Assembly: GCF_013410875.1 (NCBI RefSeq)
Contig: NZ_JACCCU010000001.1
Span: forward strand, 1,798,001-1,862,000
Length of the DNA: 64,000 nucleotides
Source: Tunturiibacter empetritectus
Lineage (GTDB): Bacteria; Acidobacteriota; Terriglobia; Terriglobales; Acidobacteriaceae
Reading direction: 5' to 3'
The notes under the pieces were generated by a model. That model was not told the origin of the DNA and did no database searches. It worked only from the letters and a program-made list of their open reading frames with translations. Shown one piece after another: positions 9,880 through 18,777 of this stretch. The translations under genes were made by a program, and so were the position numbers. The stretch's first letter is position 1; each line of letters begins with the position of its first letter.

Positions 9880-11931
9880 ATGTATCGCACAATCCAGCAG
9901 TCTCTATTGGCCCGCATCCAAGCCATCCTCCTCGCAAAGTACGACGTCACCCTTACGAACCCGGGCGCCCCGCAACTTGTTATAGAGCAGCCCCCCAGCA
10001 TTACCCTCGGCGAACTAGCCCTCCCCGTCGCCTTCGAGCTGGCTAAGCGCCTCCGCAAAGCCCCCCGTGCCATCGCAACGGAACTAGCAGCCGAACTCAC
10101 CGCAGCCCTCCCCACACTAGAAGGCGTCGCCAGCGTAGAAGTAGCGGGCGCAGGCTACCTCAATATCCGCCTCGACCGCGCCGCCGCCATCCGCCGCATC
10201 GCCGCCGACCAGCACGCCGACATCGGCGGCCCCGGCTTCCGCCTAGTCGAGCACACCAGCATCAACCCCAACAAGGCCGCCCACATCGGCCACCTCCGCA
10301 ACGCCATCCTCGGCGACACCTTTCAGCGCCTCCTCCGCCCCGACACCTTCAAAACCGGCTACGAAGTCGGCGTACAAAACTACATCGACAACACCGGCGT
10401 CCAGGTCGCAGACGTAGTCGTAGGCCTCGTCTACCTCGAAGGCAAGACCCTCACCAGCACCCGCGAACTCCTCACCGAGCTCCTCGAGACCAACCAGCGC
10501 ATTGACTTCTACTGCTGGGATCTCTACGCCCGCGTCTCCCAGTGGTACACCGCAGATTCTGAACACATCGCAGCCCGAAAACAGATCCGCCTCGACACTC
10601 TTCACGCCCTCGAGATCGGCCACAACGACACCGCAGACATCGCCGACCTCATCTCCACCGCCGTCCTGCGCCGCCACCTCGACACCATGCAGCGCCTCAA
10701 CATCGAGTACGACTTCCTCCCCCGCGAAAGCGAGATTTTAAGCCTGCACTTCTGGGACGCAGCCCGCGAACTCATGCTCGAAAAAGGTGTCCTCTACCTC
10801 GAGACCGCAGGCAAGAACAAAGGCTGCTACGTCATGCGTCGCGCCGGCACGTTAGAGGAACGCGCAGGCACATCAGAAGAAATAGCAACCGCAGACTCCA
10901 GCCTGCCCGACGAAGACGCCAAGGTCATAGTCCGCTCCAACGGCACCGTCACCTACGTCGGCAAGGACATCGCCTACCACCTCTGGAAGTTCGGCCTCCT
11001 CCCCGGCAAAGACTTCGGCTACGCAAAATTTCACGAGTACCCCACGCACTGTTGCTGGATCTCCACCACCCATGGAGAAACCCCACACCCCACCTTCGGC
11101 AAAGCCGACGCCATCTACAACGTCATCGACTCCCGCCAGAACGACCCGCAGAACAACGTCATCGCCGCCCTCCGCGGCATGGGCTACACCGAAGCCGCCG
11201 ACCGCTACACCCACTTCAGCTACGAGATGGTCGCCCTCACGCCTCGCTGCGCCGTCGAACTCGGCTACACCATCAGCGAAGAAGACCAGAAGAAGCCATT
11301 CATCGAAGTCAGTGGCCGCAAGGGCTTCGGCGTCAAAGCCGACGACCTCCTCGACCGCCTCATCGCCGCCGCCAAATCCGAAGTAGACACCCGCCACCCC
11401 GAGATCGAACCCGCCCAGCGCCTCACCATCGCCACGCAGATCGCAGTAGGCGCCCTCCGCTACTTCATGCTCCGCTTCACCCGCAACACCATCATCGCCT
11501 TCGACTTCAAAGACGCCCTCAGCTTCGAAGGCGAGACCGGCCCCTACGTCCAGTACGCCATCGTCCGCGCCGCAAACATCTTCCGCAAAGCCAACACCAC
11601 TGAAGCCGCATCTCTGGCCGCAATCGCCATACTGGACTTGTCGAACATTCTAGACACCGAAGAGGGAAGCAGCCTCTGGGAGACCTGGCTCCTCGCCTCA
11701 AAACTAACGCTGTTGATCGAGCAATGCATAGCTACCGCCGAGCCGGCCTACCTCGCCAAGTACGCCTTCCAGCTAGCCCAGCAGTTCAACAACTTCTACC
11801 ACCGCCACCACGTCCTCAACGAAACCGATCCCACCCGCAAATCCCTCCTGCTAGCCACCGCCGCAGTAGCACAACGCGAGATGACCCGCGCCCTTGCCTA
11901 TCTAGGCATCGAAGCCCCACCCGTTATGTAA
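9880..11931 (+). CDS. argS: Arginyl-tRNA synthetase
   Basis: 683 residues. The class I aminoacyl-tRNA synthetase charges tRNA-Arg with arginine in the cytosol. The N-terminal additional domain (about residues 1-110) binds the tRNA D-loop. The HIGH motif appears as AHIGHLRNAILGD (about residue 130), and the KMSKS position is the degenerate GRKGFGVKADDLLD (about residue 485), as in many ArgRS. The C-terminal DALR anticodon-binding domain includes FNNFYHRHHVLNETDP. It is slightly longer than the usual 550-600 residues because of an insertion around residues 325-345 (EERAGTSEEIATADSS). It stands alone, downstream of a REP-like repeat pair. A tRNA-Arg gene at 33829 is one of its substrates. Confidence 0.95.
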   Translation: MYRTIQQSLLARIQAILLAKYDVTLTNPGAPQLVIEQPPSITLGELALPVAFELAKRLRKAPRAIATELAAELTAALPTLEGVASVEVAGAGYLNIRLDRAAAIRRIAADQHADIGGPGFRLVEHTSINPNKAAHIGHLRNAILGDTFQRLLRPDTFKTGYEVGVQNYIDNTGVQVADVVVGLVYLEGKTLTSTRELLTELLETNQRIDFYCWDLYARVSQWYTADSEHIAARKQIRLDTLHALEIGHNDTADIADLISTAVLRRHLDTMQRLNIEYDFLPRESEILSLHFWDAARELMLEKGVLYLETAGKNKGCYVMRRAGTLEERAGTSEEIATADSSLPDEDAKVIVRSNGTVTYVGKDIAYHLWKFGLLPGKDFGYAKFHEYPTHCCWISTTHGETPHPTFGKADAIYNVIDSRQNDPQNNVIAALRGMGYTEAADRYTHFSYEMVALTPRCAVELGYTISEEDQKKPFIEVSGRKGFGVKADDLLDRLIAAAKSEVDTRHPEIEPAQRLTIATQIAVGALRYFMLRFTRNTIIAFDFKDALSFEGETGPYVQYAIVRAANIFRKANTTEAASLAAIAILDLSNILDTEEGSSLWETWLLASKLTLLIEQCIATAEPAYLAKYAFQLAQQFNNFYHRHHVLNETDPTRKSLLLATAAVAQREMTRALAYLGIEAPPVM

Positions 11932-11968
11932 CTCTAAAAGACACATACTTAGGATTTATAAAGAGTCC

Positions 11969-12004
11969 GTCATTCTGAGCGGAGCGAAGAATCCCCGCAT
12001 TTTG
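11969..12004 (+). repeat. GTCATTCTGAGCG-type dispersed repeat
   Basis: Short form without internal hairpin: GTCATTCTGAGCGGAGCG, then AAGAATCCCCGCATTTTG. It has the same two ends as the copies at 17993, 18582, 25905, 27178 and 29442. It lies about 40 bp after the argS stop. Confidence 0.65.
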
Positions 12005-12093
12005 CCGCCGCCTGCTTCATCGCTAACGCCTGCTTCAACAACGTTGGCGCCCGTTCGCCTTTGCCTGTTTCATTCGCGCAAACTCAAAAAATC

Positions 12094-12159
12094 GTCATCT
12101 CGACCTAAGCTGCTCACGGTTTTATCGTGACCAGCGCAGTGGAAAGACCCCCGCATTTG
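12094..12159 (+). repeat. GTCATCTCGACC-type dispersed repeat with internal hairpin
   Basis: Begins GTCATCTCGACC and ends GAAAGACCCCCGCATTTG. The centre is an imperfect inverted repeat, GCTGCTCACG with CGTGACCAGC around GTTTTAT. It is closely related to the copy at 27178. Confidence 0.6.
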
Positions 12160-12401
12160 TCTTTTCAAACTCAAACATCAAAAACGCCATGCCTGATGAA
12201 GGAGTGCAGTTCCTCGAGGGAACCATTTGCAGACAAATCAGGCACTGAATGCTTTCTGGGATTGGTGCAGGAACGGTCACGGGCTCACGATGCCCAAGCG
12301 TACAGATAGGTTTTAAGATCATGTATATCCTCTCGGGTGCATTGGTAGCTCGAGCGCGGACCATACCATTCTCGGGTGGTACGGCAAGGCAGAACCGCTT
12401 A

Positions 12402-13958
12402 CTAGTCTGAGTACCCCCGCACCCACTCCAGAATCGACCTCAACGCCACGCCACTAGGCCCATTCGCAATCCAAGGCTTATTCTCATCGTGCCAGGCACA
12501 CCCAGCGATATCCAGATGCAACCAGGGCGTCTCCCCCACAAACTCCTTCAAGAACATCGCCGCCGAAATCGCCCCACCCCACCGATTCGCGCCCGTATTC
12601 CTCATATCCGCGATATGGCTCTTGATCTGATCCTTGTAGTCATCTGTGCAGGGAAGCCGCCAGAACTTCTCTCCCGAGATCTTCGTCGCATCCGTAAACT
12701 TCTGCCATGCCCCCTCATCGTTCGAGAACAACCCCACATTCACAATCCCCAGCGCCACCACGCAAGCGCCAGTCAGCGTAGCCGCATCGATCAGATGCGT
12801 GCAACCCAGCGTCTTCGCATAGTGCAAACCATCCGCCAACACCAGACGGCCCTCAGCGTCGGTATTAATCACCTCAATCGTCTTCCCCGACATCGCCGTC
12901 ACCACATCACCCGGCCGATAAGCCTTCCCATCCGGCATATTCTCCGCCGAGCACACCACCCCAATCACCTTCACCCGCGGCTTCAGCTGCGCAATCGCCT
13001 GCATCGCGCCAATCATCGCCGCAGCCCCAGCCATGTCGTACTTCATCTTCTCCATGCCATCGCCCGGCTTGATCGAGATCCCGCCCGTGTCGAACGTAAT
13101 CCCTTTCCCAACCAGCCCCAGCACCGGAGCGTCCTTCGCCAGCGCCTCACCCTTCCCAAGCTTCGGCTCATACGTCATCACAATCAGCGCTGGTGGCTGC
13201 TCCGAACCCTGCGCCACCGCGGCAAACGCCCCCATCTTCAACTCCAGCAGCTTCGCCGTCGAATGCACCTCGCACTTCAATCCCATCTCCGAGCACATCG
13301 CCGCCGCACGCTTACCGAGCTCCGTCGGCGTCAGCACATTGCCGGGCTCATTCACCAGTGACCGCGCAAAGTTCTGCGCCGCCGCCACAATCACTCCAGC
13401 GTCAAAGCCCTCCTGAATCTCCGCCCGAGTCGACTTCTCTGCCTCCTTCGCAATCACCGAAAGCGACCGCACCGACCGGTCCTTCCGTTCACTCCGATAC
13501 GTATCCCAATCCTTCTCCGCAACCTCCGCACCTTCCACCAACACGCGCGACAGCAACGCACAGGGCAGCGTCTCCAGGTGTTCATCGTCCAGCGCATGGT
13601 CCTCAGGAAACGCAATCGCCATCTCCCGGACTCCCAGCGGCTTGGCCGCACGCACCGCAGTCCCCGCACCCTTGCGAACCTCATCCACCGATAGGCCCTT
13701 CGCCTTGCCCAGCCCCACCACCACCAACCGCTCCGTCTTCAACCCATTCGGACCATGCAGCAACAACGTCTCGCCCACCGTAGCTTTGAACTCGCCCGAC
13801 GCCAGAACCTTCGCCGCCGAATCCGCCACCGAATCCGACGTCGTCAACAAAGCCACCAGCGGCTCAGCATCTTTGCCCACAGCGATATCCACGGCAAATA
13901 CAGCCAGCAGCGGCGTTTGAAACCCGGCAGCATCCTGAAAGAGTAACTTCGTGTCCAT
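12402..13958 (-). CDS. pepA: Leucyl aminopeptidase (M17, cytosolic)
   Basis: 518 residues. The M17 di-metal aminopeptidase removes N-terminal amino acids from peptides; the family works as cytosolic hexamers. The C-terminal catalytic domain carries the signature NTDAEGRLVLADGLHYA (about residues 350-366) and the metal and active-site segment GKGITFDTGGISIKPG (about 279-294) with KMKYDMAGAAAM. The N-terminal domain (about 1-180) is the variable regulatory part. The length is usual for the family. The gene is convergent with argS and has no obvious operon partner; smpB lies upstream on the same strand after about 60 bp. Confidence 0.95.
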   Translation of the reverse strand: MDTKLLFQDAAGFQTPLLAVFAVDIAVGKDAEPLVALLTTSDSVADSAAKVLASGEFKATVGETLLLHGPNGLKTERLVVVGLGKAKGLSVDEVRKGAGTAVRAAKPLGVREMAIAFPEDHALDDEHLETLPCALLSRVLVEGAEVAEKDWDTYRSERKDRSVRSLSVIAKEAEKSTRAEIQEGFDAGVIVAAAQNFARSLVNEPGNVLTPTELGKRAAAMCSEMGLKCEVHSTAKLLELKMGAFAAVAQGSEQPPALIVMTYEPKLGKGEALAKDAPVLGLVGKGITFDTGGISIKPGDGMEKMKYDMAGAAAMIGAMQAIAQLKPRVKVIGVVCSAENMPDGKAYRPGDVVTAMSGKTIEVINTDAEGRLVLADGLHYAKTLGCTHLIDAATLTGACVVALGIVNVGLFSNDEGAWQKFTDATKISGEKFWRLPCTDDYKDQIKSHIADMRNTGANRWGGAISAAMFLKEFVGETPWLHLDIAGCAWHDENKPWIANGPSGVALRSILEWVRGYSD

Positions 13959-14020
13959 GCCCTATCGTAACCCGACAGCCTGTCGATCATCTTTGAAGTA
14001 AAACTACAACGAAAGTAGAA

Positions 14021-14560
14021 CTACCCTCGTTGACTCCGGGCCACCGCGGCCTTGGCCTCGTTATCGGCCTCGCGCTTGCGTTCCGTGGCGCGTTTGTCCC
14101 ACTCCTGCTTGCCCTTCGCCAGAGCAATCTCGCACTTCACCCGCCCATTGCGAAAATAAAGTCGTGTCGGGATCAGCGTAAATCCCTTCTGCTTCGTCAT
14201 ACCCTCGAGCTTCCGAACCTCGCTCTTATGCAGCAGCAGCTTCCTCGTACGCAGCGAATCATGATTCATCGCATTCCCATGAGAGAACGGTCCAATGTGC
14301 GCATTCAGCAGAAAACACTCGCCGTCCTTCAGCAGCCCATAAGCGTCCTTCAGATTCGCCTTGCCCTCACGGATCGACTTCACCTCGGTCCCGCGCAGCG
14401 CCACCCCGGCCTCGAACTTGTCTGTCAAAAAATAGTTAAAACTTGCCGACCGGTTGAACGCGGCATCTCGCTTGCCCGCTGCCACCGGGTCGCGGTCCTT
14501 CTCCTTCACCACCGGCTTGGGCTGGTGGGCGGCTATCGTGTTGGACATAGAACGTGCCAT
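14021..14560 (-). CDS. smpB: SsrA-binding protein SmpB
   Basis: 179 residues. SmpB binds tmRNA and delivers it to stalled ribosomes for trans-translation. The core begins near residue 33 (AAFNRSASFNYFLTDKFEAG) and contains the typical GTEVKSIREGKANLKDAY and KLEGMTKQKGFTLIPTRLYF segments, ending with the basic tail KGKQEWDKRATERKREADNEAK that enters the decoding path. The N-terminal 30 residues are an extension, Lys/Pro/Asp-rich and probably disordered. A start at the internal Met5 is possible. No tmRNA gene is visible in this window. Confidence 0.95.
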   Translation of the reverse strand: MARSMSNTIAAHQPKPVVKEKDRDPVAAGKRDAAFNRSASFNYFLTDKFEAGVALRGTEVKSIREGKANLKDAYGLLKDGECFLLNAHIGPFSHGNAMNHDSLRTRKLLLHKSEVRKLEGMTKQKGFTLIPTRLYFRNGRVKCEIALAKGKQEWDKRATERKREADNEAKAAVARSQRG

Positions 14561-14747
14561 GCAATCTCTTACTTTAACATGCCTGCAACTTTCGGTTCAC
14601 ACGCAGCCCTCACCCGAGCAGCTCCCGCGCGTCTAATCACAATCTCGTCCGTCAGTCCTACCTTGACGTCATGAGATCTGCCCAATCCTCCAGCCGCGAG
14701 CCGTGCCCCAAAACGACCGCGGACCATCCCCGACACCTACCCACTTT

Positions 14748-14780
14748 TTGACGAGGTCACTTTGGAGCGAATGCTATACT
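14748..14780 (+). promoter_or_regulatory. Possible extended -10 promoter for the secretin operon
   Basis: TGCTATACT at 14772-14780 fits an extended -10 (TGnTATAAT-like). TTGACG at 14748-14753 is a possible -35, but the spacer of 21 bp is too long, so the extended -10 would carry recognition. Transcription from here gives a leader of roughly 125 bases before the ATG at 14912. It is one reason to reject the upstream in-frame start at 14762. Confidence 0.35.
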
Positions 14781-14911
14781 CACCCGAGCGCAGCAGCCTG
14801 GCAAGCACGGACCCCACAGGCAGCGCCCACGCCGGAAAGATCTTCCCGGCAGGCGTTATCTCCGGCAAACGCCATACTCTTCACGGTGTAAAGGACGAAA
14901 ACGGAAGCAGC

Positions 14912-17395
14912 ATGGGTCGCGTGTACAAAACAATCAGCCGTCTATCAATCTCTCCCCGTCGTGTGTATCAAGGCCGCGCGCTCCCTGCTTTGCTCCTCTG
15001 CGGCATCGCGAGTCTCTGCGCCACAACCGCACACGCCCAGTCAGCCGCCAAGTGGGACAAGCGCGGCCAGGACGCAGAAGCGCGTCAGGACTTCGACGCA
15101 GCCTACGAGGACTATCACAACGCCGTCCTAAAAAAGCCGAAGGACCTCCGCTTCTTGGAGCACTTCCAGAAGATGCGCTATCAGGCCGCAGTCGCCCACG
15201 TCGATCGCGGCCGCGTCCTTCGCCAGAACGGCGACATCCAGGGCGCAATGGCCCAGTTCAATCGCGCCCTCCAGATCGACTCCGGCAACCAGGCCGCCGA
15301 GCAGGAGATCAATCAGATCCAGAGAGAGCAACAGGTAGAGCGTGATAATACTCCCCAGGCAAAAGAGCAGATGTCGCGTCAGAACGAGACCCTCAGCACG
15401 CTCGGCTCCATCGCCGGCCCGGTCGAACTCAAGCCCGTCTCTAACGATCCCATCACCCTCCACATGGTCGAGGACGTAAAGGTCATCTACGAAGCCATCG
15501 GCAAGGCGGCTGGCCTCAACGTCCTCTTCGACCCCGACTACAGCTCCAAGCGCATCCCTGTAGACCTCACCAACGTCACCCTCTCGGACGCCCTCCGCAT
15601 CGTCGGCACCATCTCCGGCACCTTCTACAAGGCCATCACACCCAACACCATCTTCGTCGCCACCAACTCGCGCACCAAGCGCACCGACCTCGACGAGCAA
15701 GCCGTCCAGACCTTTTATCTCACCAACGCCAGCCAGCAGAACGACGCCAACGAAGTCGTCATTGCCATTCGCAATCTGCTCGATCCAAGCGTAAAGATCT
15801 ATCTCGTTCCCAGCCAGAACGCCATCGTCATGCGCGCCACGCCCGACCAGCTCCTCCTCGCGCAAAAGCTTTTGAACGACCTTGATCGTGCTCGCCCCGA
15901 AGTGGTCGTAGATGTCGCCGTCCTCGAAGTCAACAAGAACGTCGAACACAACCTCGGCATCACGCTGCCGCAATCCATCACCCTCACCCCACAGGCCAAT
16001 CCCAACACCACTTCATCCAGTAGCAGTAGTAGTAGCGGCACTGGTACCGGCACAGGCACAGGAACCACCTCCAACTTTACCCTCAACACCCTCGCCCACC
16101 TCAACGCCAACAACTTCGCCGTAGGCATCACCGGTGGCACTCTTAACGCGCTGCTCACCGACGCCGACACCCGCGTCCTTCAGAACCCCAGCATCCGCGC
16201 CACCGATGGTCAGCGCGCAACCATGAAGATCGGTGAGAAGATCCCCGTAGCAACCGGATCTTACAACGCAGGCGTATCCACCGGCGTAGCCAGCATCGGC
16301 GTCCAGACCCAGTTCACCTACCTCGATATCGGCGTCAACATCGACATGACCCCCACCGTCCACTATGACCGCGAAGTCACCCTCAAAATGAAGATCGAGG
16401 TGCTCTCCCAGGTCACTACCGTCAACATCAGCGGGGTCAACGAGCCCGTCATCGGTCAGCGTACCTCCGAGCAGGTCATCACTCTCAAGGACGGCGAACC
16501 CAGTCTTCTCGCCGGCATCATCACCAAGAACGACGCCCTGAACATCGCCGGCACCCCAGGCATCGGCGAGCTGCCCTTCTTCAAGTACTTCTTTACCTCC
16601 CGCGACAAGATCAACGACAAGCAAGAGATCGTCTTCATCATCATCCCGCACATCGTCCGCGAGTCTGTTCTCACCCGCGCCAACGTCCGCCCCATCGACA
16701 CTGGCACCGGTCAGTCGATCGAGCTACGCCGCGACGCGTCCGCCAACGACAGCGACTCCGAGCCCATCTACCCCAACAAACCGCACACTCCTGCCTCACC
16801 GACCAGCGCAGCCAATGCAGCCAGCACCATGGTCCAGCAGCTAAGCCAGCAAGCCGCTCCAGTCGCTCCACCTGCCAACTACGTTCCAGGAGCACAAACT
16901 CCCGCGACCCAGCCCCCTGCCACGCCTCAAGCGGCAACCCAGACCCCCGCAGTCCAGACTCCAGCGACCCCAACCGTCGGCGGACCACCCGTCAGCTTCA
17001 CCGTCGTCCCGCCAGACTCCAACCAGCCCGTCGGTAGCACCTTCCAAGTCGCCGTCATGCTCGGCAACGGACGCGACGTCTTCTCCGTGCCTCTCCAGCT
17101 CCAGTTCAACCCGGCGCTGCTCCAGCTCGTCAACGTTGACGCCGGAGACTTCCTCGGCAAAGATGGCCAGGCCGTCTCCCTCGTCCACCGCGAAGACAAC
17201 GGCCTCGTCGCCATCTCCTCCATCCGTCCGCCCAACACGGCCGGAGTCAGCGGAACCGGCAGCCTCTGCACCCTCACCTTCAAGGCCATCGCCCCGGGAG
17301 ACTCCACCCTCTCCCTCGTCAAAGTCGGCGCTCTCAACAGCGCGCAGGCCAATCTTCCGGCCGTCGGTTCGCAGGCCACGGTGCATGTCAAGTAA
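14912..17395 (+). CDS. Secretin (GspD/PilQ-type) with N-terminal TPR and C-terminal cohesin-like domain
   Basis: 827 residues from the ATG at 14912, which begins a clean signal peptide ending near AHAQ. Order of parts: two TPR-like repeats (about residues 45-140); an STN/secretin N0 region (DVKVIYEAIGKAAGLNVLFDPD); N1-like domains; a Ser/Gly/Thr linker (SSSSSSSSGTGTGTGT around 16014-16064); the secretin beta-barrel with ATMKIGEKIPVATGS and LKDGEPSLLAGIITKND, ending at IVFIIIPHIVR; a Pro/Ala/Gln/Thr-rich spacer; then a cohesin-type domain (about 16990-17392) opening with PPVSFTVVPPDSNQPVGSTF. The secretin part should form an outer-membrane channel for type II secretion or type IV pili. Two pseudopilin genes overlap or follow directly. 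An upstream start at 14762 would disrupt the signal peptide. Confidence 0.88.
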   Translation: MGRVYKTISRLSISPRRVYQGRALPALLLCGIASLCATTAHAQSAAKWDKRGQDAEARQDFDAAYEDYHNAVLKKPKDLRFLEHFQKMRYQAAVAHVDRGRVLRQNGDIQGAMAQFNRALQIDSGNQAAEQEINQIQREQQVERDNTPQAKEQMSRQNETLSTLGSIAGPVELKPVSNDPITLHMVEDVKVIYEAIGKAAGLNVLFDPDYSSKRIPVDLTNVTLSDALRIVGTISGTFYKAITPNTIFVATNSRTKRTDLDEQAVQTFYLTNASQQNDANEVVIAIRNLLDPSVKIYLVPSQNAIVMRATPDQLLLAQKLLNDLDRARPEVVVDVAVLEVNKNVEHNLGITLPQSITLTPQANPNTTSSSSSSSSGTGTGTGTGTTSNFTLNTLAHLNANNFAVGITGGTLNALLTDADTRVLQNPSIRATDGQRATMKIGEKIPVATGSYNAGVSTGVASIGVQTQFTYLDIGVNIDMTPTVHYDREVTLKMKIEVLSQVTTVNISGVNEPVIGQRTSEQVITLKDGEPSLLAGIITKNDALNIAGTPGIGELPFFKYFFTSRDKINDKQEIVFIIIPHIVRESVLTRANVRPIDTGTGQSIELRRDASANDSDSEPIYPNKPHTPASPTSAANAASTMVQQLSQQAAPVAPPANYVPGAQTPATQPPATPQAATQTPAVQTPATPTVGGPPVSFTVVPPDSNQPVGSTFQVAVMLGNGRDVFSVPLQLQFNPALLQLVNVDAGDFLGKDGQAVSLVHREDNGLVAISSIRPPNTAGVSGTGSLCTLTFKAIAPGDSTLSLVKVGALNSAQANLPAVGSQATVHVK

Positions 17396-17939
17396 GGCAG
17401 GGATCAGGGTGCAGGGATCAGGGCGTAGAGCACGCCACACACCCAGCCCTGAATCCTCCGCCCTGTACCCTAAGCCCTTCACCCTAACCCCACAATCAGG
17501 CCTCACCCTCGTCGAACTCATCATCTGCGTCGCCATCGTAGCCCTGCTCGCCTCCGCGGCCATTCCCATCGCCCGCTTCCAGGTCAAACGCACCAAAGAG
17601 CGCGAACTTCGCCGCGACCTCTGGGAGATGCGCGACGCCATCGACCACTACAAAGACGCCGCCGACAAGGGAGCCTTCCAGATCAAAGCAGACTCCCTCG
17701 GATACCCCCCGGACCTGCAAACCCTCGTCGATGGAGTCGAGGTCACCGCCGCCCAGGGGAAAAAGGTAAAATTTCTTCGTCGCATCCCCACCGACCCCAT
17801 GACCAACAACACCGACTGGGGCATGCGCTCCAACCAGGACGACACGGACTCCGACTCCTTCGGCGGCCAAAACGTCTTTGACGTCCACAGCAAGAGCACC
17901 GGAACCGCACTCGACGGAACGAAGTACTCCACATGGTAG
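17385..17939 (+). CDS. Type II secretion-like pseudopilin (GspG type), first copy
   Basis: 184 residues from the ATG at 17385, which overlaps the secretin stop by 11 bases. The prepilin motif is SG|LTLVELIICVAIVALLA, with the peptidase site after Gly, Glu at +5 and one hydrophobic helix; the globular part has the GspG-like RIPTDPMT region and the C-terminal GTKYSTW. The leader is about 40 residues, far longer than the usual 6-15. It is encoded by a low-complexity CCCT/AGGG-rich stretch (17398-17490) shared in style with the next gene. A GTG at 17409 could also start translation. The gene is co-transcribed with the secretin. Confidence 0.8.
   Translation: MSSKAGIRVQGSGRRARHTPSPESSALYPKPFTLTPQSGLTLVELIICVAIVALLASAAIPIARFQVKRTKERELRRDLWEMRDAIDHYKDAADKGAFQIKADSLGYPPDLQTLVDGVEVTAAQGKKVKFLRRIPTDPMTNNTDWGMRSNQDDTDSDSFGGQNVFDVHSKSTGTALDGTKYSTW
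17398..17495 (+). repeat. Low-complexity CAGGG/CCCT tract forming a prepilin leader
   Basis: Inverted halves: AGGGATCAGGGTGCAGGGATCAG on the left and CCTGAATCCTCCGCCCTGTAC with CCTAAGCCCTTCACCCTAAC on the right. The same CCCTGAACCCTGCACCCTA wording recurs at 18090-18155, before the second pseudopilin core. It is translated as a Pro-rich leader. Confidence 0.5.
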
Positions 17940-18541
17940 CCACTACTCCAATTCGGCAAGATACCGTCGCAGTAATCCGCCAATACTTCGCTGTCATTCT
18001 GACCCTGAGCCTGTCGAAGGGGAAGGATCCCCGCATTTTGTTCGGAGCGCCACGACTCTCACAGACCCCAGCCATCCCAACACCAGCCCCAAGCCCTGAG
18101 CCCTGCACCCTAAACCCTGCACCCCGTTTCCCTGAACCCCTTTTCACTGAACCCTGTCCCACCTCAGGCTTTACCCTCCTCGAGCTGATGATCGTCATGG
18201 TCGTCATCGGCCTCCTTGCCGCCATCGCCATCCCCGCCTACACCAGCAACATCCGCAACGCCAAAGAGGCTGTCCTTAAGGAAGATCTCCACACCATGCG
18301 CCAGGCCATCGACTCCTACACCGTCGACAAAGCCAAGGCCCCCCAATCCCTCGACGACCTCGTCCAGGCGGGCTACCTCAAGTCGATGCCCGTCGACCCC
18401 TTCACCCACCGCTCCGACACCTGGCTCCCCGTCCAGGAGGACACCAACATGAGCCTCGACCAGACCGAAACCGGCATCGACGACGTCCACAGCGGAGCCC
18501 AGCAAACCGCCTCCGACGGCACCTCTTACAACACCTGGTAA
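17933..18541 (+). CDS. Type II secretion-like pseudopilin (GspG type), second copy
   Basis: 202 residues if translation starts at the ATG at 17933, which overlaps the previous stop (ATGGTAG). The mature part begins SG|FTLLELMIVMVVIGLLAAIA, a textbook prepilin motif with Glu at +5, and continues with NAKEAVLKEDLHTMRQAID and YLKSMPVDPFT, strongly GspG-like. The 79-residue leader is abnormal. It includes a translated GTCATTCTGA-type repeat (17993-18040) and a CCCTG repeat tract. A TTG near 18038 would shorten the leader to about 45 residues. The pair of G-type pseudopilins downstream of a secretin suggests a compact type II-like system whose ATPase and inner-membrane parts lie elsewhere. Confidence 0.78.
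   Translation: MVATTPIRQDTVAVIRQYFAVILTLSLSKGKDPRILFGAPRLSQTPAIPTPAPSPEPCTLNPAPRFPEPLFTEPCPTSGFTLLELMIVMVVIGLLAAIAIPAYTSNIRNAKEAVLKEDLHTMRQAIDSYTVDKAKAPQSLDDLVQAGYLKSMPVDPFTHRSDTWLPVQEDTNMSLDQTETGIDDVHSGAQQTASDGTSYNTW
17993..18040 (+). repeat. GTCATTCTGA-type dispersed repeat inside a coding leader
   Basis: GTCATTCTGACCCTGAGCC, TGTCGAAGGGGAAGGATCC, CCGCATTTTG. It belongs to the same family as the intergenic copies, but here it lies between the start codon and the prepilin motif and is read in frame as ILTLSLSKGKDPRIL. Confidence 0.65.
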
Positions 18542-18581
18542 CACCTGCCCAAGCGAAGCTATATCACCCTCAGCTTTTGCT

Positions 18582-18616
18582 GTCATCCTGAGCGCAGCGA
18601 AGGATCCCGAAGGACC
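18582..18616 (+). repeat. GTCATCCTGAGCG-type dispersed repeat
   Basis: GTCATCCTGAGCGCAGCG then AAGGATCCCGAAGGACC; short form without a long hairpin. It lies 40 bp downstream of the second pseudopilin. Confidence 0.65.
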
Positions 18617-18718
18617 CTACCAGTCCCAACCGTTCGTCGCTTTCACCCCCCAGCAGTCGGCTGTTGTTTCTCTCCCTCACAAGACCCTGTGCAGACCCAG
18701 TACATCAAAAACGTAAAA

Positions 18719-18775
18719 GCAACCGAAAAGTTGCACTTTCCACCCGCATCCTCTAACATGCAACCAAGAGGTTGC
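18719..18775 (+). promoter_or_regulatory. Sigma-70 promoter with two matching ArsR-type operators
   Basis: Two 16-base inverted repeats, GCAACCGAAAAGTTGC at 18719-18734 and GCAACCAAGAGGTTGC at 18760-18775, agree at 13 of 16 positions and are spaced 41 bp centre to centre (about four helical turns). Between them lie TTGCAC (18731-18736) and TAACAT (18754-18759) with an exact 17-bp spacer. The left operator overlaps the -35. The right one abuts the -10 and covers the AAGAGG ribosome site of the next gene. This is the expected layout for autorepression by the ArsR-family protein encoded at 19214. Confidence 0.7.
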
Positions 18776-18777
18776 CC

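Larger units (their letters stand above)
11932..12401. other. Intergenic region with two dispersed repeats
   Basis: 470 bases between argS and pepA. They hold one GTCATTCTGAGCGGAGCGAAG-type repeat (11969) and one longer GTCATCTCGACC-type repeat with an internal hairpin (12094). Short frames on both strands across 12120-12364 are built partly from the repeat and are not convincing genes. The rest shows no recognisable element. Confidence 0.5.

Noticed and set aside
12122-12364. Short frames on both strands between argS and pepA
   Set aside because: Partly made of the dispersed repeat; no ribosome site or recognisable domain.
14762-14911. 50-residue N-terminal extension of the secretin
   Set aside because: It would place the start inside the promoter-like region and bury the signal peptide; the ATG at 14912 begins a clean signal sequence.
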